Shown here one piece after another: positions 18,639 to 28,804 of a stretch of DNA of 64,000 nucleotides; the stretch's first letter is position 1, and each line of letters begins with the position of its first letter. The translations under genes and the position numbers were made by a program. Source of the DNA: Gemmatimonadota bacterium (GTDB lineage: Bacteria > JAAXHH01); contig JAPOYX010000081.1 in assembly GCA_026706345.1 (NCBI GenBank), positions 1 through 64,000 on the forward strand, given 5' to 3'. The notes below the pieces were generated by a model. That model saw only the letters and a list, made by a program, of their open reading frames with translations. It had not been told where the DNA came from and ran no database searches.

Positions 18639-18667
18639 TTTGCACCTTCCGGTCGGTGATGCCGGAG

Positions 18668-19657
18668 TCACCCGGCGTATATGGCGGACACGATTCGGTC
18701 CAGGCCATTGTAGTCCTTGACGATCTTCATGTTTCCATACACACGGCTGTCGGTCATTAAACGGGTCACTTCCCCGGACTGTTCCGCGCCGATCTCCAGG
18801 GCGATCATCCCGCCTTTGTTCAGGTAGCGCGGAGCCCGCCCGATGAGCGCGCGATGGCATTCCAGGCCATCTTCGCCGCCGTGGAGCGCGAGCCGGGGTT
18901 CGAACTCGTGAACCTCCTCCGGCAGGCCATCCATTTCACCGGAAGCGACATAGGGCGGATTCGACACGATCAGGTCCAGCGCCGGGACGGAAAGGGCGTT
19001 CAGCGGCGCCAGCAGCGAACCCTGCCTGAAGGTAATCCGGCTGCCCCGGTCCCGCAGCAGGTTTTCGGCATTCTTACGCGCGACGCCGAGGGCTTCATCG
19101 GAAACATCGGTAGCATACCCCTGCGCGAACGGACATTCCAGGGCGAGCGTTACCGCGAGGACACCCGCGCCCGTACCGATATCCGCGAATCTCACCGGGA
19201 GGCCGAAACGGGTTTCGCCAGCCGTTCGAGGCCGGACATGCGCGGCCGCCTCTTCGGTCCTCCGGCGCCGAAGCGCATCCAGGAAGGGACGCGCGTGATC
19301 GACGAGCCGTTCGGTCTCGGGCCGGGGGATCAGCACGGCGGGTGAAACCGCGAACTCGCGTCCGTAAAACTCCGTGCTTTCCGTGAGATACTGGACGGGT
19401 TCCCCGCGCACTCTTCGGTCTACCAGCGCTGAAAACCGGGAAGACTCGAGCAAATCGAGCCGCCTGTCATGATTCAGGTACAGATCGAGGCGGCTCGATG
19501 CGCACACCTTCCCGAGCAACAATTCCGATTCGACCCGACCGGCGGGATCTGTCCGGCTGCCGTGATCCGCCCGTCCGTCCAGTTTCCGGGCCGCCCAGGC
19601 GACCGCCTGGAGCACGGTCGACGAGGCAGGGCATTCAAATCCGTTCATGGGACACAT
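18668..19657 (-). CDS. prmC: Peptide chain release factor glutamine N5-methyltransferase
   Basis: A 329-residue SAM methyltransferase (HemK family) that methylates the glutamine of the GGQ motif in release factors. The catalytic NPPY motif is at about residues 231-234 (LIVSNPPYVASGEMDGLP), with the SAM-binding DIGTGAGVLAVTLA upstream and a helical N-terminal release-factor-binding domain containing PVQYLTESTEFYGREF. It directly follows prfA (6-bp gap), the gene for its substrate, an arrangement common in bacteria. Confidence 0.94.
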   Translation of the reverse strand: MCPMNGFECPASSTVLQAVAWAARKLDGRADHGSRTDPAGRVESELLLGKVCASSRLDLYLNHDRRLDLLESSRFSALVDRRVRGEPVQYLTESTEFYGREFAVSPAVLIPRPETERLVDHARPFLDALRRRRTEEAAAHVRPRTAGETRFGLPVRFADIGTGAGVLAVTLALECPFAQGYATDVSDEALGVARKNAENLLRDRGSRITFRQGSLLAPLNALSVPALDLIVSNPPYVASGEMDGLPEEVHEFEPRLALHGGEDGLECHRALIGRAPRYLNKGGMIALEIGAEQSGEVTRLMTDSRVYGNMKIVKDYNGLDRIVSAIYAG

Positions 19658-19663
19658 CCAGGA

Positions 19664-20746
<1,083 letters not shown>

Positions 20747-20841
20747 GGAGGCATGGGAGAGGGAAGGGAGGAGAGGCGCCATCCTACGATCGAGGACAGC
20801 CTGGTCCGGCGCGCCTGCCAGGCCAGGGCGGTCCGACGAGC

Positions 20842-20886
20842 CAGGCGGACCAGGCGGACCAGGCGGACCAGGCGGACCAGGCGGAC
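20842..20886. repeat. 9-bp tandem repeat, five perfect CAGGCGGAC units
   Basis: Five identical 9-bp units run without interruption between rpmE and prfA, flanked by degenerate copies (for example near 20820-20841). The unit belongs to the same family as repeats at 23214, 38272 and 39727. On the minus strand it stays open, reading as a Leu-Val-Arg repeat. Confidence 0.9.
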
Positions 20887-20905
20887 CAGCAACTTCGGCT
20901 GCGAC

Positions 20906-21109
20906 CTACTCGTCGATTCCGTACTTCCTGTTGAAGCGTTCCACGCGGCCCGCGCTGTCGACCATTTTCTGCTTTCCGGTATAGAAGGGATGGCAGGCCG
21001 AACAGATCTCCACGTGGATCGTGTCAATCGTCGAGCGTGTCTGGAACGTATTGCCGCAGGCGCAGGTTACCGTGATTTCCTTGTATTCCGGATGAATGCC
21101 GGTCTTCAT
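20906..21109 (-). CDS. rpmE: 50S ribosomal protein L31 (zinc-binding type)
   Basis: A 67-residue L31 with the four zinc cysteines C16, C18, C36 and C39 in CACG and CSACHPF, i.e. the C+ form, and the typical HPEY and [20 protein letters not shown] segments. AAGGAG lies about 10 nt before the ATG at 21109; longer in-frame starts are not needed. It heads the rpmE-prfA-prmC-proC transcript. Confidence 0.95.
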   Translation of the reverse strand: MKTGIHPEYKEITVTCACGNTFQTRSTIDTIHVEICSACHPFYTGKQKMVDSAGRVERFNRKYGIDE

Positions 21110-21179
21110 TTGGCTGACTCCTTGGGATCTTCGGCCGGGAGAACGAGATTTCCGGACCGCTGGTTGAAACGCGCTGGCA

Positions 21180-21208
21180 AAAATAGGCGAAGGAGCCGGG
21201 ACTGTCAA
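21180..21208 (-). promoter_or_regulatory. Predicted sigma70-type promoter of rpmE
   Basis: TTGACA (21208-21203) and TATTTT (21185-21180) on the minus strand are separated by exactly 17 bp, about 70 bp upstream of rpmE. The layout is identical to the valS promoter. Confidence 0.6.
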
Positions 21209-21248
21209 GCATCTTTTGCCCGTGCTCCGGCCTTCCGGGACAAATGAG

Positions 21249-21277
21249 TTGCCGGCACAGGACCGGTCTGTTATATT
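21249..21277 (+). promoter_or_regulatory. Predicted promoter of the PpiD/SurA-like gene
   Basis: TTGCCG (21249-21254) and TATATT (21272-21277) on the plus strand have a 17-bp spacer and lie 76 bp upstream of the coding start. It diverges from the rpmE promoter, 40 bp away. Confidence 0.5.
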
Positions 21278-21352
21278 TACTTGTCTTTTTCGATTCGTTT
21301 CGAATTACGCTGAAAGCACGAACGGCACATGTCCGCAAGGAGCGGTGGCAAG

Positions 21353-23173
21353 ATGGCCCTAATGAAACTGTTGAGAGAGCGAACCCACGTCGTCATGATT
21401 ATCCTGGTGATCGCGTTCGTGGGACTGATCGGCCTGGAATGGGGCGCCGACATGACAGGCAGGGGCCCGGGCGGACAGAACGCCGTGGGATCGATCAACG
21501 GCGAGTCGGTGTCCTATGAAGAGATCCGGTTTGAAGTGGAACGATTGCAGGAGTTCGATCGCCAGCAACAGGGCGGAAGCCTGGACGAATTCAGGAGCCG
21601 GGAGATCATAAACGAGGTATGGGACCGGCGGATAGACCTCACGCTGCTGGAACAGAGTGTGCAAAAGCAGGGTATCGTCGTCACCGACGCCGAAATACTC
21701 GAAGCGATTCGCAACAGTCCGCCGGAATTCGTCAGGCAGCAGGAAATGTTCCAGACGGATGGCGAATTCGACGAGACCAAGTATCTGCAGGCGCTGAACG
21801 ATCCGGCCGTCGAAGGCTGGGCGTATCTGGAAGACCAGTATCGCATGTCGCTGCCCCGGCAGAAGCTCGTCAAACGAGTGATATCGGGCGCCCGCGTAAC
21901 GGACCTCGAAGTCCGTCAGGCCTTTGTGCAGCAGAACGAACAGTTGACGGCGAAATATCTCTTTTTCGATCCGGAAGACCAGGAGGTGGAACCGGAATCT
22001 GTGTCCGACGATGACATCGCCTCGTACTACGGGGAACACCCCGAAGCGTTCATGGAGGACGCCCAGGTTTCGCTGTCCTACGTCATGATTCCGAAGCAGC
22101 CGAGCGTGGCCGATTCCCAGCGTGTAGAACGGCAGATCAACGAGCTTTATGACCAACTCGCGAAAGGCGCCGATTTCGAAACGCTGGCCAGAGACTTCTC
22201 CGAGGACATGTCCAATGCCGCCGATGGTGGCGACCTGGGATTCTTCGGCAGAAACATCATGGTCCCGGAATTCGAGGCGGTCGCCTTCGAAACGCCGCCC
22301 GGCACCATCTCCAGACCCGTGAAGACGCAGCACGGCTGGCACATCATCCAGGTGGAAGAGACCACGGTCAGGGACGGCGAGGAACAGGTCCGCGCCCGCC
22401 ATATTCTTTTGAAGACCGTTACCGGCCAGCAGACCCTGAGCACCCTGCTCGAGCAGGCGAGGCAGCTTCGGAGCCGGGCACTCGAAAGCAACCTGGAGGA
22501 AGCCGCCCTGAGCATGCCGGATTCCCTGGAAACCGAGGCCACCGGATACTTCGCCGACCGCCCCGACGGGTTCATCCGCGGCATCGGGTACTTGGCCGGC
22601 GCTTCGTCCTTCGCCTTCGGATCGGAACCCGGCGACATCGGCGAAGTACTGGAAAACGCCAACGGCTATTACGTCCTTGCGAACGCGGGGGAAAAGCCGG
22701 CGGGCGTGCTGCCCCTCGAGGAAGTGGAGCTGCGCATCCGGTCGATCCTCGTGCGGAATCAGAAGATGGAAAAGGCCAGGTTGCGGGGAGAAGAGGTCAG
22801 GGCGGGTCTCGGCGGCGGAAACCTGGACGCGTTGACCGGTGAGTGGACGGACCGGATCGCCACCACGGATCTCATCACCCGGCAACAGGCTTTCATTCCT
22901 CGAATCGGCCAGGATCTGGCTTTCATCAGGGGTGCCTTTCAACTGGCCGGCACCGGAGCGCTGAGCGAACTGGTCGAGGGAGAGCGGGGTTACTACCTGA
23001 TTCAGCTGGAAACCAGGGTACCGATTGATGAATCAACTTACGAAATAATGAAGGAAAGCCTGAAACGGCAACTCCTGCTTCAGAAGCAGAATCAGTTGTA
23101 CCAGGAATGGCTGTCCAAGCTGCGGGAAGACGCGAACATCGAGAATAACCTGAGGTCCTTCTTCGCCATATAG
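21353..23173 (+). CDS. Membrane-anchored peptidyl-prolyl isomerase, PpiD/SurA-like
   Basis: A 606-residue protein with one N-terminal transmembrane anchor (about residues 11-31), a SurA_N-like chaperone region (about 40-200), one clear parvulin (PpiC) domain (about 225-330) and a second degenerate parvulin-like region starting RARHILLKT. The clear domain contains GADFETLARDFSEDMSNAADG-type sequence and ends GWHIIQVEE. This is the architecture of PpiD, a periplasmic folding factor for outer-membrane and secreted proteins. The start at 21353 is preferred because AAGGAG lies about 10 nt upstream. Exact orthology to ppiD is not certain. Confidence 0.88.
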   Translation: MALMKLLRERTHVVMIILVIAFVGLIGLEWGADMTGRGPGGQNAVGSINGESVSYEEIRFEVERLQEFDRQQQGGSLDEFRSREIINEVWDRRIDLTLLEQSVQKQGIVVTDAEILEAIRNSPPEFVRQQEMFQTDGEFDETKYLQALNDPAVEGWAYLEDQYRMSLPRQKLVKRVISGARVTDLEVRQAFVQQNEQLTAKYLFFDPEDQEVEPESVSDDDIASYYGEHPEAFMEDAQVSLSYVMIPKQPSVADSQRVERQINELYDQLAKGADFETLARDFSEDMSNAADGGDLGFFGRNIMVPEFEAVAFETPPGTISRPVKTQHGWHIIQVEETTVRDGEEQVRARHILLKTVTGQQTLSTLLEQARQLRSRALESNLEEAALSMPDSLETEATGYFADRPDGFIRGIGYLAGASSFAFGSEPGDIGEVLENANGYYVLANAGEKPAGVLPLEEVELRIRSILVRNQKMEKARLRGEEVRAGLGGGNLDALTGEWTDRIATTDLITRQQAFIPRIGQDLAFIRGAFQLAGTGALSELVEGERGYYLIQLETRVPIDESTYEIMKESLKRQLLLQKQNQLYQEWLSKLREDANIENNLRSFFAI

Positions 23174-23213
23174 CGGCACCCTCCGATTCCATCGGCCATC
23201 CTCGGATACCAGC

Positions 23214-23240
23214 GGTCAGCCCGGTCAGCCCGGTCAGCCC
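23214..23240. repeat. 9-bp tandem repeat, three GGTCAGCCC units
   Basis: Three perfect units lie in the short convergent gap between the isomerase gene and the phosphohexomutase gene. The reverse complement differs by one base from the 38272 unit. Confidence 0.8.
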
Positions 23241-23262
23241 GGCCGTCACCGGATGAAGCACC

Positions 23263-25482
23263 CTACATGACCAGTTCGCCCATCGCGGCGATAACCCTCC
23301 GGGCACGCAGCCTCGCCTCCTGCTTCTGTTCCGCGAGGCGGCTCCGCGACAGGTTCTCCGCCTTCAACTGTATGTGAAACCTGAAGCACTGGGACGTGCC
23401 CGAAGGACGCACGGTCAGGTAATTGAGTCTCTCCTCGTCGAAGTAGAATCGAATGCCTTCATCGGGAAAGCCGGGCCACTGGTGCGCATCCGCGTACTTG
23501 CCCGCCACGAAAGTTTCCGACGAGAGCACGGGGAGGCCGTCCAGCGAAAGGGATTCGCCGGCCCTGACGCGTTCTCCCAGCTCGGCGCATCTTTTCAGGA
23601 TATCGATCTTCCGCGTCAATCCCTCCAGACCCTTGAATTCTCCCCACTGCGGAACGGGCACGACATCGGTCACGAAACCCCCGATGTCGGGATCCAGGTA
23701 GATCTGCTCGTCGATCAGATCGTAGATCGTCGTCCCTTGAGACGCGGCGTAGGCCGCCACCTCGGCGAGCAGGATCGCGGCGAAGACCCCGTCCTTGTCG
23801 CGAACGTGTCCGTTCCTTCCCATGGCCGTGGCCGTGGCCGGCGGGCCGCCCAGGATACTGAAGCCGTTACTCTGCTCCAGGCAGGCCACGTTGTAGCTCC
23901 GAGGCTTATCGTCCATATCCACGGTCTGGTAGATGATGTCCCCGAACCGAGGATCGGACAGGTCGTCTCCCGACCACACGCGCTCCACCGCGTTGGCTAT
24001 CAAACCGAAACCGACCCAGGTCCTGATGACGCCGACCCCATACTTTCGGGCAAGCCGGACCAGCGCATCGGTCGTTATGTGGGAAAGCACGATGAAGGCC
24101 TCCTCCCGCCTCGGCTGGCTTTCCCCTGAATCCACGGCCCCCTGGGACAGGCGGTACCAGAGCAGCAGGGACCAGGCGTCGTCCGCCGAGAGCAGGACAT
24201 GGGACCGGTTCTCGTGGTATGCGCGGTCTTTCCGGGGGACCTTGATCACGAGTCCCGCCCGGTCGGCGTCCGGATCGGTCCCTATCATCATGTCGAGGCG
24301 TTCCATGGACTCCGCGCCGTACTGTTCGCCGTACGCATTCACCGCAATCTCGGCCGCCATGGGATCACCGGGATCCGGTTGCTGTTCCGGATGGTCCTGA
24401 AACGCGGGGAAGAGGCCGTCAAGCTCGTCCAACCGGCGACTCGTCACCCTGGCCACGCGGGTAAAGCCAAAATCGTCCAGCAACCGGGGCACGGCTCTTC
24501 GTCCGGCCCCGTGAAACGCGCAATACCCGATCCCGATGGAAGGCGCCCACGACTTCATCATCGCCGGGTTGGATATGAATGTCCTGATCTGATCCTGATG
24601 CATCTGGTGGATATTGACGAGGGGGCGGTCTGAATAGTCGAATCCGGGCAGCGGGGCGCCGCCACCGAGGAATACGAGTTTGTTGCCGTCCAGGTAAGGA
24701 TCGTCGGGACGACCCGGATCGGCACCGGCTTCATCGAAGTCCACGAGGGTCACATGGGCCGGAGTCGTTTTCCGGATGTAGTCGTTGTAGATGATCGAAC
24801 GTTCCCGTGGAGGAAACTGCGATCCGGTCCCGGCGGAAAGCTTGTATCCGTTGTATCTTCGGTCGTTATGGCTCGCCGAAATCAGGATGCCCATGTCGGC
24901 GTCCAGCGTCGGAATGGCGAAGGTCATCTCCGGATAAGGGCAGGCTTCGTCAAACAGATAGACTTTCAGTCCCGCGGCGAGGAATACCCGGGATACCAGC
25001 CGGGCGAAATCCTGGCCCGCGACCCGGCTGTCATAGCCGATGACGATGGACCGGAGACCATGATCGGTGGCGTACTTCGCCACGCCGGTGGACTTCAACA
25101 GGAGAACGATGTTGTTGAGGGTATTCGGCCCCTTGAGGATGGGGGCATCCATGCCGTCGCGGGAGAGGATCAGCAGTTCTTCGTCCGTCATCGCGGCTTT
25201 GCCGCGTATGCCCGCTGTGCCGAACTTGATCTCGTCCACGTAGGCTTCAACCAGATCGGCCCACCTCGCCTCTTCGACAGCGGTTCTCAATCCGTCTCTG
25301 AGCCTGGGGGACAGTCGGTTGATGTGTTGGTCAGTCAGCCAGTGACGAAAACCGGGGATTACGTTCTGGCGGGCCTGGTCGTACAGTCCTTCATCTATCA
25401 GGCCGCGGCGGAACTGCTCGGCCAGGAAGGCGAAAACACCGACTTTCGCCTTCCGAACGACGGCGGCGTCGTCGATCGCCAT
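23263..25482 (-). CDS. Alpha-D-phosphohexomutase (phosphoglucomutase/phosphomannomutase family)
   Basis: A 739-residue member of the phosphohexomutase superfamily, which interconverts hexose 1- and 6-phosphates. The catalytic phosphoserine loop is SASHNDRRYNGYK (about residue 200), the metal loop is GTDPDADRAG (about 400), the sugar-specificity region follows, and RPSGTSQ near the C-terminus binds phosphate. FGTAGIRG near residue 87 is a PGM2-like feature. It is longer than the usual 550-600 residues. It is the last gene after rng-rplU-rpmA (4-bp gap to rpmA). Substrate preference cannot be told. Confidence 0.9.
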   Translation of the reverse strand: MAIDDAAVVRKAKVGVFAFLAEQFRRGLIDEGLYDQARQNVIPGFRHWLTDQHINRLSPRLRDGLRTAVEEARWADLVEAYVDEIKFGTAGIRGKAAMTDEELLILSRDGMDAPILKGPNTLNNIVLLLKSTGVAKYATDHGLRSIVIGYDSRVAGQDFARLVSRVFLAAGLKVYLFDEACPYPEMTFAIPTLDADMGILISASHNDRRYNGYKLSAGTGSQFPPRERSIIYNDYIRKTTPAHVTLVDFDEAGADPGRPDDPYLDGNKLVFLGGGAPLPGFDYSDRPLVNIHQMHQDQIRTFISNPAMMKSWAPSIGIGYCAFHGAGRRAVPRLLDDFGFTRVARVTSRRLDELDGLFPAFQDHPEQQPDPGDPMAAEIAVNAYGEQYGAESMERLDMMIGTDPDADRAGLVIKVPRKDRAYHENRSHVLLSADDAWSLLLWYRLSQGAVDSGESQPRREEAFIVLSHITTDALVRLARKYGVGVIRTWVGFGLIANAVERVWSGDDLSDPRFGDIIYQTVDMDDKPRSYNVACLEQSNGFSILGGPPATATAMGRNGHVRDKDGVFAAILLAEVAAYAASQGTTIYDLIDEQIYLDPDIGGFVTDVVPVPQWGEFKGLEGLTRKIDILKRCAELGERVRAGESLSLDGLPVLSSETFVAGKYADAHQWPGFPDEGIRFYFDEERLNYLTVRPSGTSQCFRFHIQLKAENLSRSRLAEQKQEARLRARRVIAAMGELVM

Positions 25483-25486
25483 GGGA

Positions 25487-25741
25487 TCACCCGTCGGCGA
25501 TATGGACCTGTGTGCGGTTCTTCCCGTACCGGCGGAACTGGACGATGCCGTCTGTCAGGGCGAACAGGGTGTCGTCGTTGCCGCGCCCCACGTTGTTGCC
25601 GGGCAGAATCCGCGTTCCACGCTGGCGCACGAGGATGTTGCCGGCCCGGACGCGCATGCCGTCTCCGGTTTTCACCCCGAGAAACTTGGGGTTGCTGTCT
25701 CTACCGTTTCGAGAGCTCCCTACACCTTTCTTGTGGGCCAT
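25487..25741 (-). CDS. rpmA: 50S ribosomal protein L27
   Basis: An 84-residue L27 starting [16 protein letters not shown], with [20 protein letters not shown] and DGIVQFRR, all conserved in the family. The start at 25741 has AAAGGA about 9 nt upstream; an upstream in-frame ATG six codons earlier is less likely. L27 reaches toward the peptidyl transferase centre. It follows rplU by 18 bp, the normal L21-L27 pair. Confidence 0.96.
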   Translation of the reverse strand: MAHKKGVGSSRNGRDSNPKFLGVKTGDGMRVRAGNILVRQRGTRILPGNNVGRGNDDTLFALTDGIVQFRRYGKNRTQVHIADG

Positions 25742-25759
25742 GTCGAGGTTCCTTTCCAA

Positions 25760-26086
25760 TCAGTTCGCTGCGCTTGGATCGTAGTTGATACCGGTTATTT
25801 CAAGGGCGGTATAAGGCTGCCTGTGCCCTCTCTTCCGGCGGTAGTTCTTACGGCGCTTCATCTTGAACACCACGATCTTAGGATGACGCCCCTGCTCCGT
25901 TACCCTGGCCGTCACGGTGGCGCCGGCCACCGTCGGCGTACCGACCAGCGTCTCTCCGCCGCCCAGGAGCAGCACCTGGTCGATGGTGATCTCGTCTCCC
26001 ACTTCGGCGGCGATCTTCTCGACCTCGATCGTGTCCCCTTCGTTGACACTGAACTGCTGATCGCCCGATCTGATGACAGCGTACAT
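25760..26086 (-). CDS. rplU: 50S ribosomal protein L21
   Basis: A 108-residue L21 beginning MYAVIRSGDQQFSV, the typical N-terminus, with VLLLGGG and FKMKRRKNYRRKRGHRQPYT in the rRNA-binding half. It lies 35 bp after rng and 18 bp before rpmA. Confidence 0.96.
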   Translation of the reverse strand: MYAVIRSGDQQFSVNEGDTIEVEKIAAEVGDEITIDQVLLLGGGETLVGTPTVAGATVTARVTEQGRHPKIVVFKMKRRKNYRRKRGHRQPYTALEITGINYDPSAAN

Positions 26087-26121
26087 CTATTGCTCCTTGT
26101 CCCTTTGGTCCGGTGGTCCGC

Positions 26122-27654
26122 TTACTTGAACTCGTCGGTTACGTCCAGGTCCCGTTTACCCGAAAACACGCGAAACTCTTCCACGTGCAGAAACGGATCT
26201 TCCTCGACCTGAAGTTGCATCTTGTATTCGTCCTGCAGGTTCACCAGTTTCTCCTGGCCGTTTTCGTTCAGACTCAATGCCACGGTGGGATGTACCTTGA
26301 GCTTGAGTTTCCGTTCTCTCAACCCCGGCCTGGCCCGCTTCAGCCACCGGCCTATCTGGGTCACCATGGTGATGCGCGACATGATTCGTCCCGTTCCGTC
26401 GCACACCGGGCACGCTTCGCTGAAGGTGAACAGCAGGCTCGGACGAATCCGCTGGCGGGTCATTTCGATCAGTCCGAATTCGCTGATCTCCTTGGACATG
26501 CGCGTCCTCGCGCGGTCGTGGGACATGGCCCGCTCCATCTCCTGGTGCACCTGCCGCCGGTTTCCGCGATCTTCCATATCGATGAAGTCGATGACGATAA
26601 TGCCCCCGATATCCCTGAGTCGAAGCTGCCGCGCGACCTCCGCGCAAGCTTCCAGATTGGTCTGGAACACGGTTTCCTCGTGCCCCCTGGATCCCGCGTA
26701 CCGCCCCGAATTCACGTCTATCGTAACCAGGGCTTCGGTCGGTTCGATGAGGATGTATCCGCCGTTCTTCAGCCAGACCTTCCGGTGCAGCGCCTTGCCG
26801 ATTTCGTTCTCGATCCCGTAGGCGTCGAACACCGGTGCCGTCCCGTCGTACATGTGGACGCGTTCGCGAAGTTGGGGGGCCACCCCCTTGAGGTACGCCA
26901 AGATCTCCTTGTACACCGGCTTCGAATCGATGATCACGCTGTCGATGTCGGGCGTGAACAGGTCGCGTATCATCCCGGACGTCATCTCGACGTCCTTGTG
27001 GATCATGGCGGGAGCAGGTGTTTTCCCGACCTGTTTCTCTATGTTCCGCCACGTCCTGGTCAATTGCTTCAGATCGTTCTTCAACTCGGAATCCGATTTT
27101 CCGAGAGCGGCGGTCCGCACGATGACCCCGCAGTCGTCGGATTTGAGCATTCTCGCCAGGTCTCTCAGCCTGCGCTTTTCGCTCCAGTCGTCGATCCGTC
27201 GCGAAACGCCGACGTAATTGGCATGAGGAACCACCACGAGAAACCTCCCCGGCAGAGAAATCTGAGAGGTGACCCGCGGTCCCTTGGTGCCTATGGACTC
27301 CTTCGTGATCTGGACGACGATTTCCTGGCCTTCCTTGACCATCTCCTGGATCCGGTACTCCCGGTCCCTGCCCCGGCCCGATCCGGAATCCTGATTCTCG
27401 TCGTCGTCAAAATCTATCCAGTCGGCCCCCCCGGTGACGTCCGATGCCTGCAGGAAGGCCGCCTTGTCCATTCCGATATCCACAAAGGCCGCCTGTATGC
27501 TCGGTATGACCGCTGTTACAACGCCCTTGCAGATATTCCCGACCACGCGTTCGTGTTCCGGGCGTTCGACCAGAAGCTCGACGAGATGATTGTCTTCGAG
27601 CATGGCGATACGCGTTTCATGCGTGGCCGTTTCAACTACGATATCTTTCCGCAA
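26122..27654 (-). CDS. rng: Ribonuclease G/E family endoribonuclease
   Basis: A 510-residue enzyme of RNase G length, without the long scaffold tail of RNase E. It has an N-terminal S1 RNA-binding domain (GNICKGVVTAVIPSIQAAFVDIG), the catalytic aspartates in VTIDVNSG and IVIDFIDM, and the zinc-link motif CPVCDGTG. It processes 16S rRNA 5' ends and mRNA. It heads rng-rplU-rpmA; the promoter upstream overlaps the end of the glycan cluster. Confidence 0.94.
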   Translation of the reverse strand: MRKDIVVETATHETRIAMLEDNHLVELLVERPEHERVVGNICKGVVTAVIPSIQAAFVDIGMDKAAFLQASDVTGGADWIDFDDDENQDSGSGRGRDREYRIQEMVKEGQEIVVQITKESIGTKGPRVTSQISLPGRFLVVVPHANYVGVSRRIDDWSEKRRLRDLARMLKSDDCGVIVRTAALGKSDSELKNDLKQLTRTWRNIEKQVGKTPAPAMIHKDVEMTSGMIRDLFTPDIDSVIIDSKPVYKEILAYLKGVAPQLRERVHMYDGTAPVFDAYGIENEIGKALHRKVWLKNGGYILIEPTEALVTIDVNSGRYAGSRGHEETVFQTNLEACAEVARQLRLRDIGGIIVIDFIDMEDRGNRRQVHQEMERAMSHDRARTRMSKEISEFGLIEMTRQRIRPSLLFTFSEACPVCDGTGRIMSRITMVTQIGRWLKRARPGLRERKLKLKVHPTVALSLNENGQEKLVNLQDEYKMQLQVEEDPFLHVEEFRVFSGKRDLDVTDEFK

Positions 27655-27715
27655 ATAGCTACCTTCTGTCTGATCCTTTTAGAGACCGGCTGACGTAGAC
27701 CTTCCAAAGTAGTCA

Positions 27716-27744
27716 AATATAACATGTGGACCATGTGGTGTCAA
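27716..27744 (-). promoter_or_regulatory. Predicted sigma70-type promoter of rng
   Basis: TTGACA (27744-27739) and TATATT (27721-27716) on the minus strand are separated by 17 bp. The -35 overlaps the stop codon of the preceding glycosyltransferase gene. Confidence 0.6.
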
Positions 27745-28781
27745 GCTTCGACTGGCATGAACGAACGCACCTTCGCCAGTACCTCCCGGGGTTCCAGGGT
27801 CGTCATGCATATGTTGCCGATGGGACAGTCGACCCGGTTGCAGCCGAGACAGTCGACGGTTTCCTGCCGCACCACCCCGTGTCCATCGCCCCAGGGGCCC
27901 TGGGCCCGGGGGTCGGTGGGCCCGAAGATACCGAGCGTCGGGACGTTCAGCGCCGCGGCCATGTGCATCGGACCGCTGTCGTTGCTGACCAGCAGACGAC
28001 AGCGTTTCAGGAAGGCGCCCAGTTCCGAAAGCGTCACCGCCGGAAGAAGGAGGGGGCGGTTGTTCATGGCCCCGGCGACCTGCCCGGCGAGCCCTTCCTC
28101 GCCCGGCCCCCACAGGATCAGGACGTCGGCGCCGTATTCATCGATCAGGGCATCGGCGAGGCGGCCGAAAAACTCGGGCGGCCAACGCTTGACGGCCCAT
28201 CCTCCTCCGGGATTCAGCCCGATGACCGCTCGCCCTCCCCGGGCGTTTTCACGCAGCCACCGGACAGCCTTTCCGTCGGCCGTCCCGGGAATGGCGACAC
28301 TCGGCCGGTCGGCGGCAACCGGGACGTCGATCGCCTCCAGGGCTTCCAGGTGGAACAGGACCTCGTGTCTGGTCTGGCCCGAGGGCGTGATCACGGTGTT
28401 GTAGGCGTGGCGGCGCCCCCGGAAGGCGTAACCGACCCGTTCAGGCGCCCCGGTCAGCCAGGTCAGCACGGCGCTGCGCGGATTGCCGAACAGGTCGATC
28501 GCGAGATCGAAGCGTCTCCGGCGCAGGTTTCGGTAGAACCGCGCCTGCTCGCGCCAGGATCCCCGGAAACCGGCGCGTTCCCAGCGTCGAATCGGCAGCG
28601 CGATGAGTTCATCCAGGAACGGATTCCAGCGCACGATGTCCGCGGAGGCCTCTTCCGTCAGAAAAGAGAGACGGGCCCGGGGGAACCGCCGCTTCAGGTT
28701 CTCGATGACCGGTGTCGCGAGGACGACGTCCCCGGTGGCGCGCAGTTTGATGACCAGGATGCGGTCGGGATCGGCGGACAT
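27741..28781 (-). CDS. Glycosyltransferase family 9 (heptosyltransferase-like)
   Basis: A 346-residue GT9 enzyme. RILVIKLRATGDVVLATPVI at the N-terminus and LVSNDSGPMHMAAAL followed by ALNVPTLGIFGPTDPRAQ in the C-terminal half are the ADP-heptose-transferase signatures; GLNPGGGWAVKRWP lies between. Such enzymes add heptose (or another sugar) to lipopolysaccharide inner core. The start at 28781 (MSADPD) leaves a 23-bp gap to the preceding paralogue. The actual sugar is unknown. Confidence 0.9.
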   Translation of the reverse strand: MSADPDRILVIKLRATGDVVLATPVIENLKRRFPRARLSFLTEEASADIVRWNPFLDELIALPIRRWERAGFRGSWREQARFYRNLRRRRFDLAIDLFGNPRSAVLTWLTGAPERVGYAFRGRRHAYNTVITPSGQTRHEVLFHLEALEAIDVPVAADRPSVAIPGTADGKAVRWLRENARGGRAVIGLNPGGGWAVKRWPPEFFGRLADALIDEYGADVLILWGPGEEGLAGQVAGAMNNRPLLLPAVTLSELGAFLKRCRLLVSNDSGPMHMAAALNVPTLGIFGPTDPRAQGPWGDGHGVVRQETVDCLGCNRVDCPIGNICMTTLEPREVLAKVRSFMPVEA

Positions 28782-28804
28782 GGACGTATCCCGGAGAGGG
28801 GTGA

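Noticed and set aside
20783-20905. Collagen-like peptide (Gly-Gly-Pro repeats) on the plus strand
   Set aside because: It is the reading of the 9-bp tandem repeat with no other gene signals.
21359-22942. 527-codon minus-strand reading frame
   Set aside because: Antisense to the PpiD-like gene, with no domain.
26113-27693. 526-codon plus-strand reading frame
   Set aside because: Antisense to rng, no domain.
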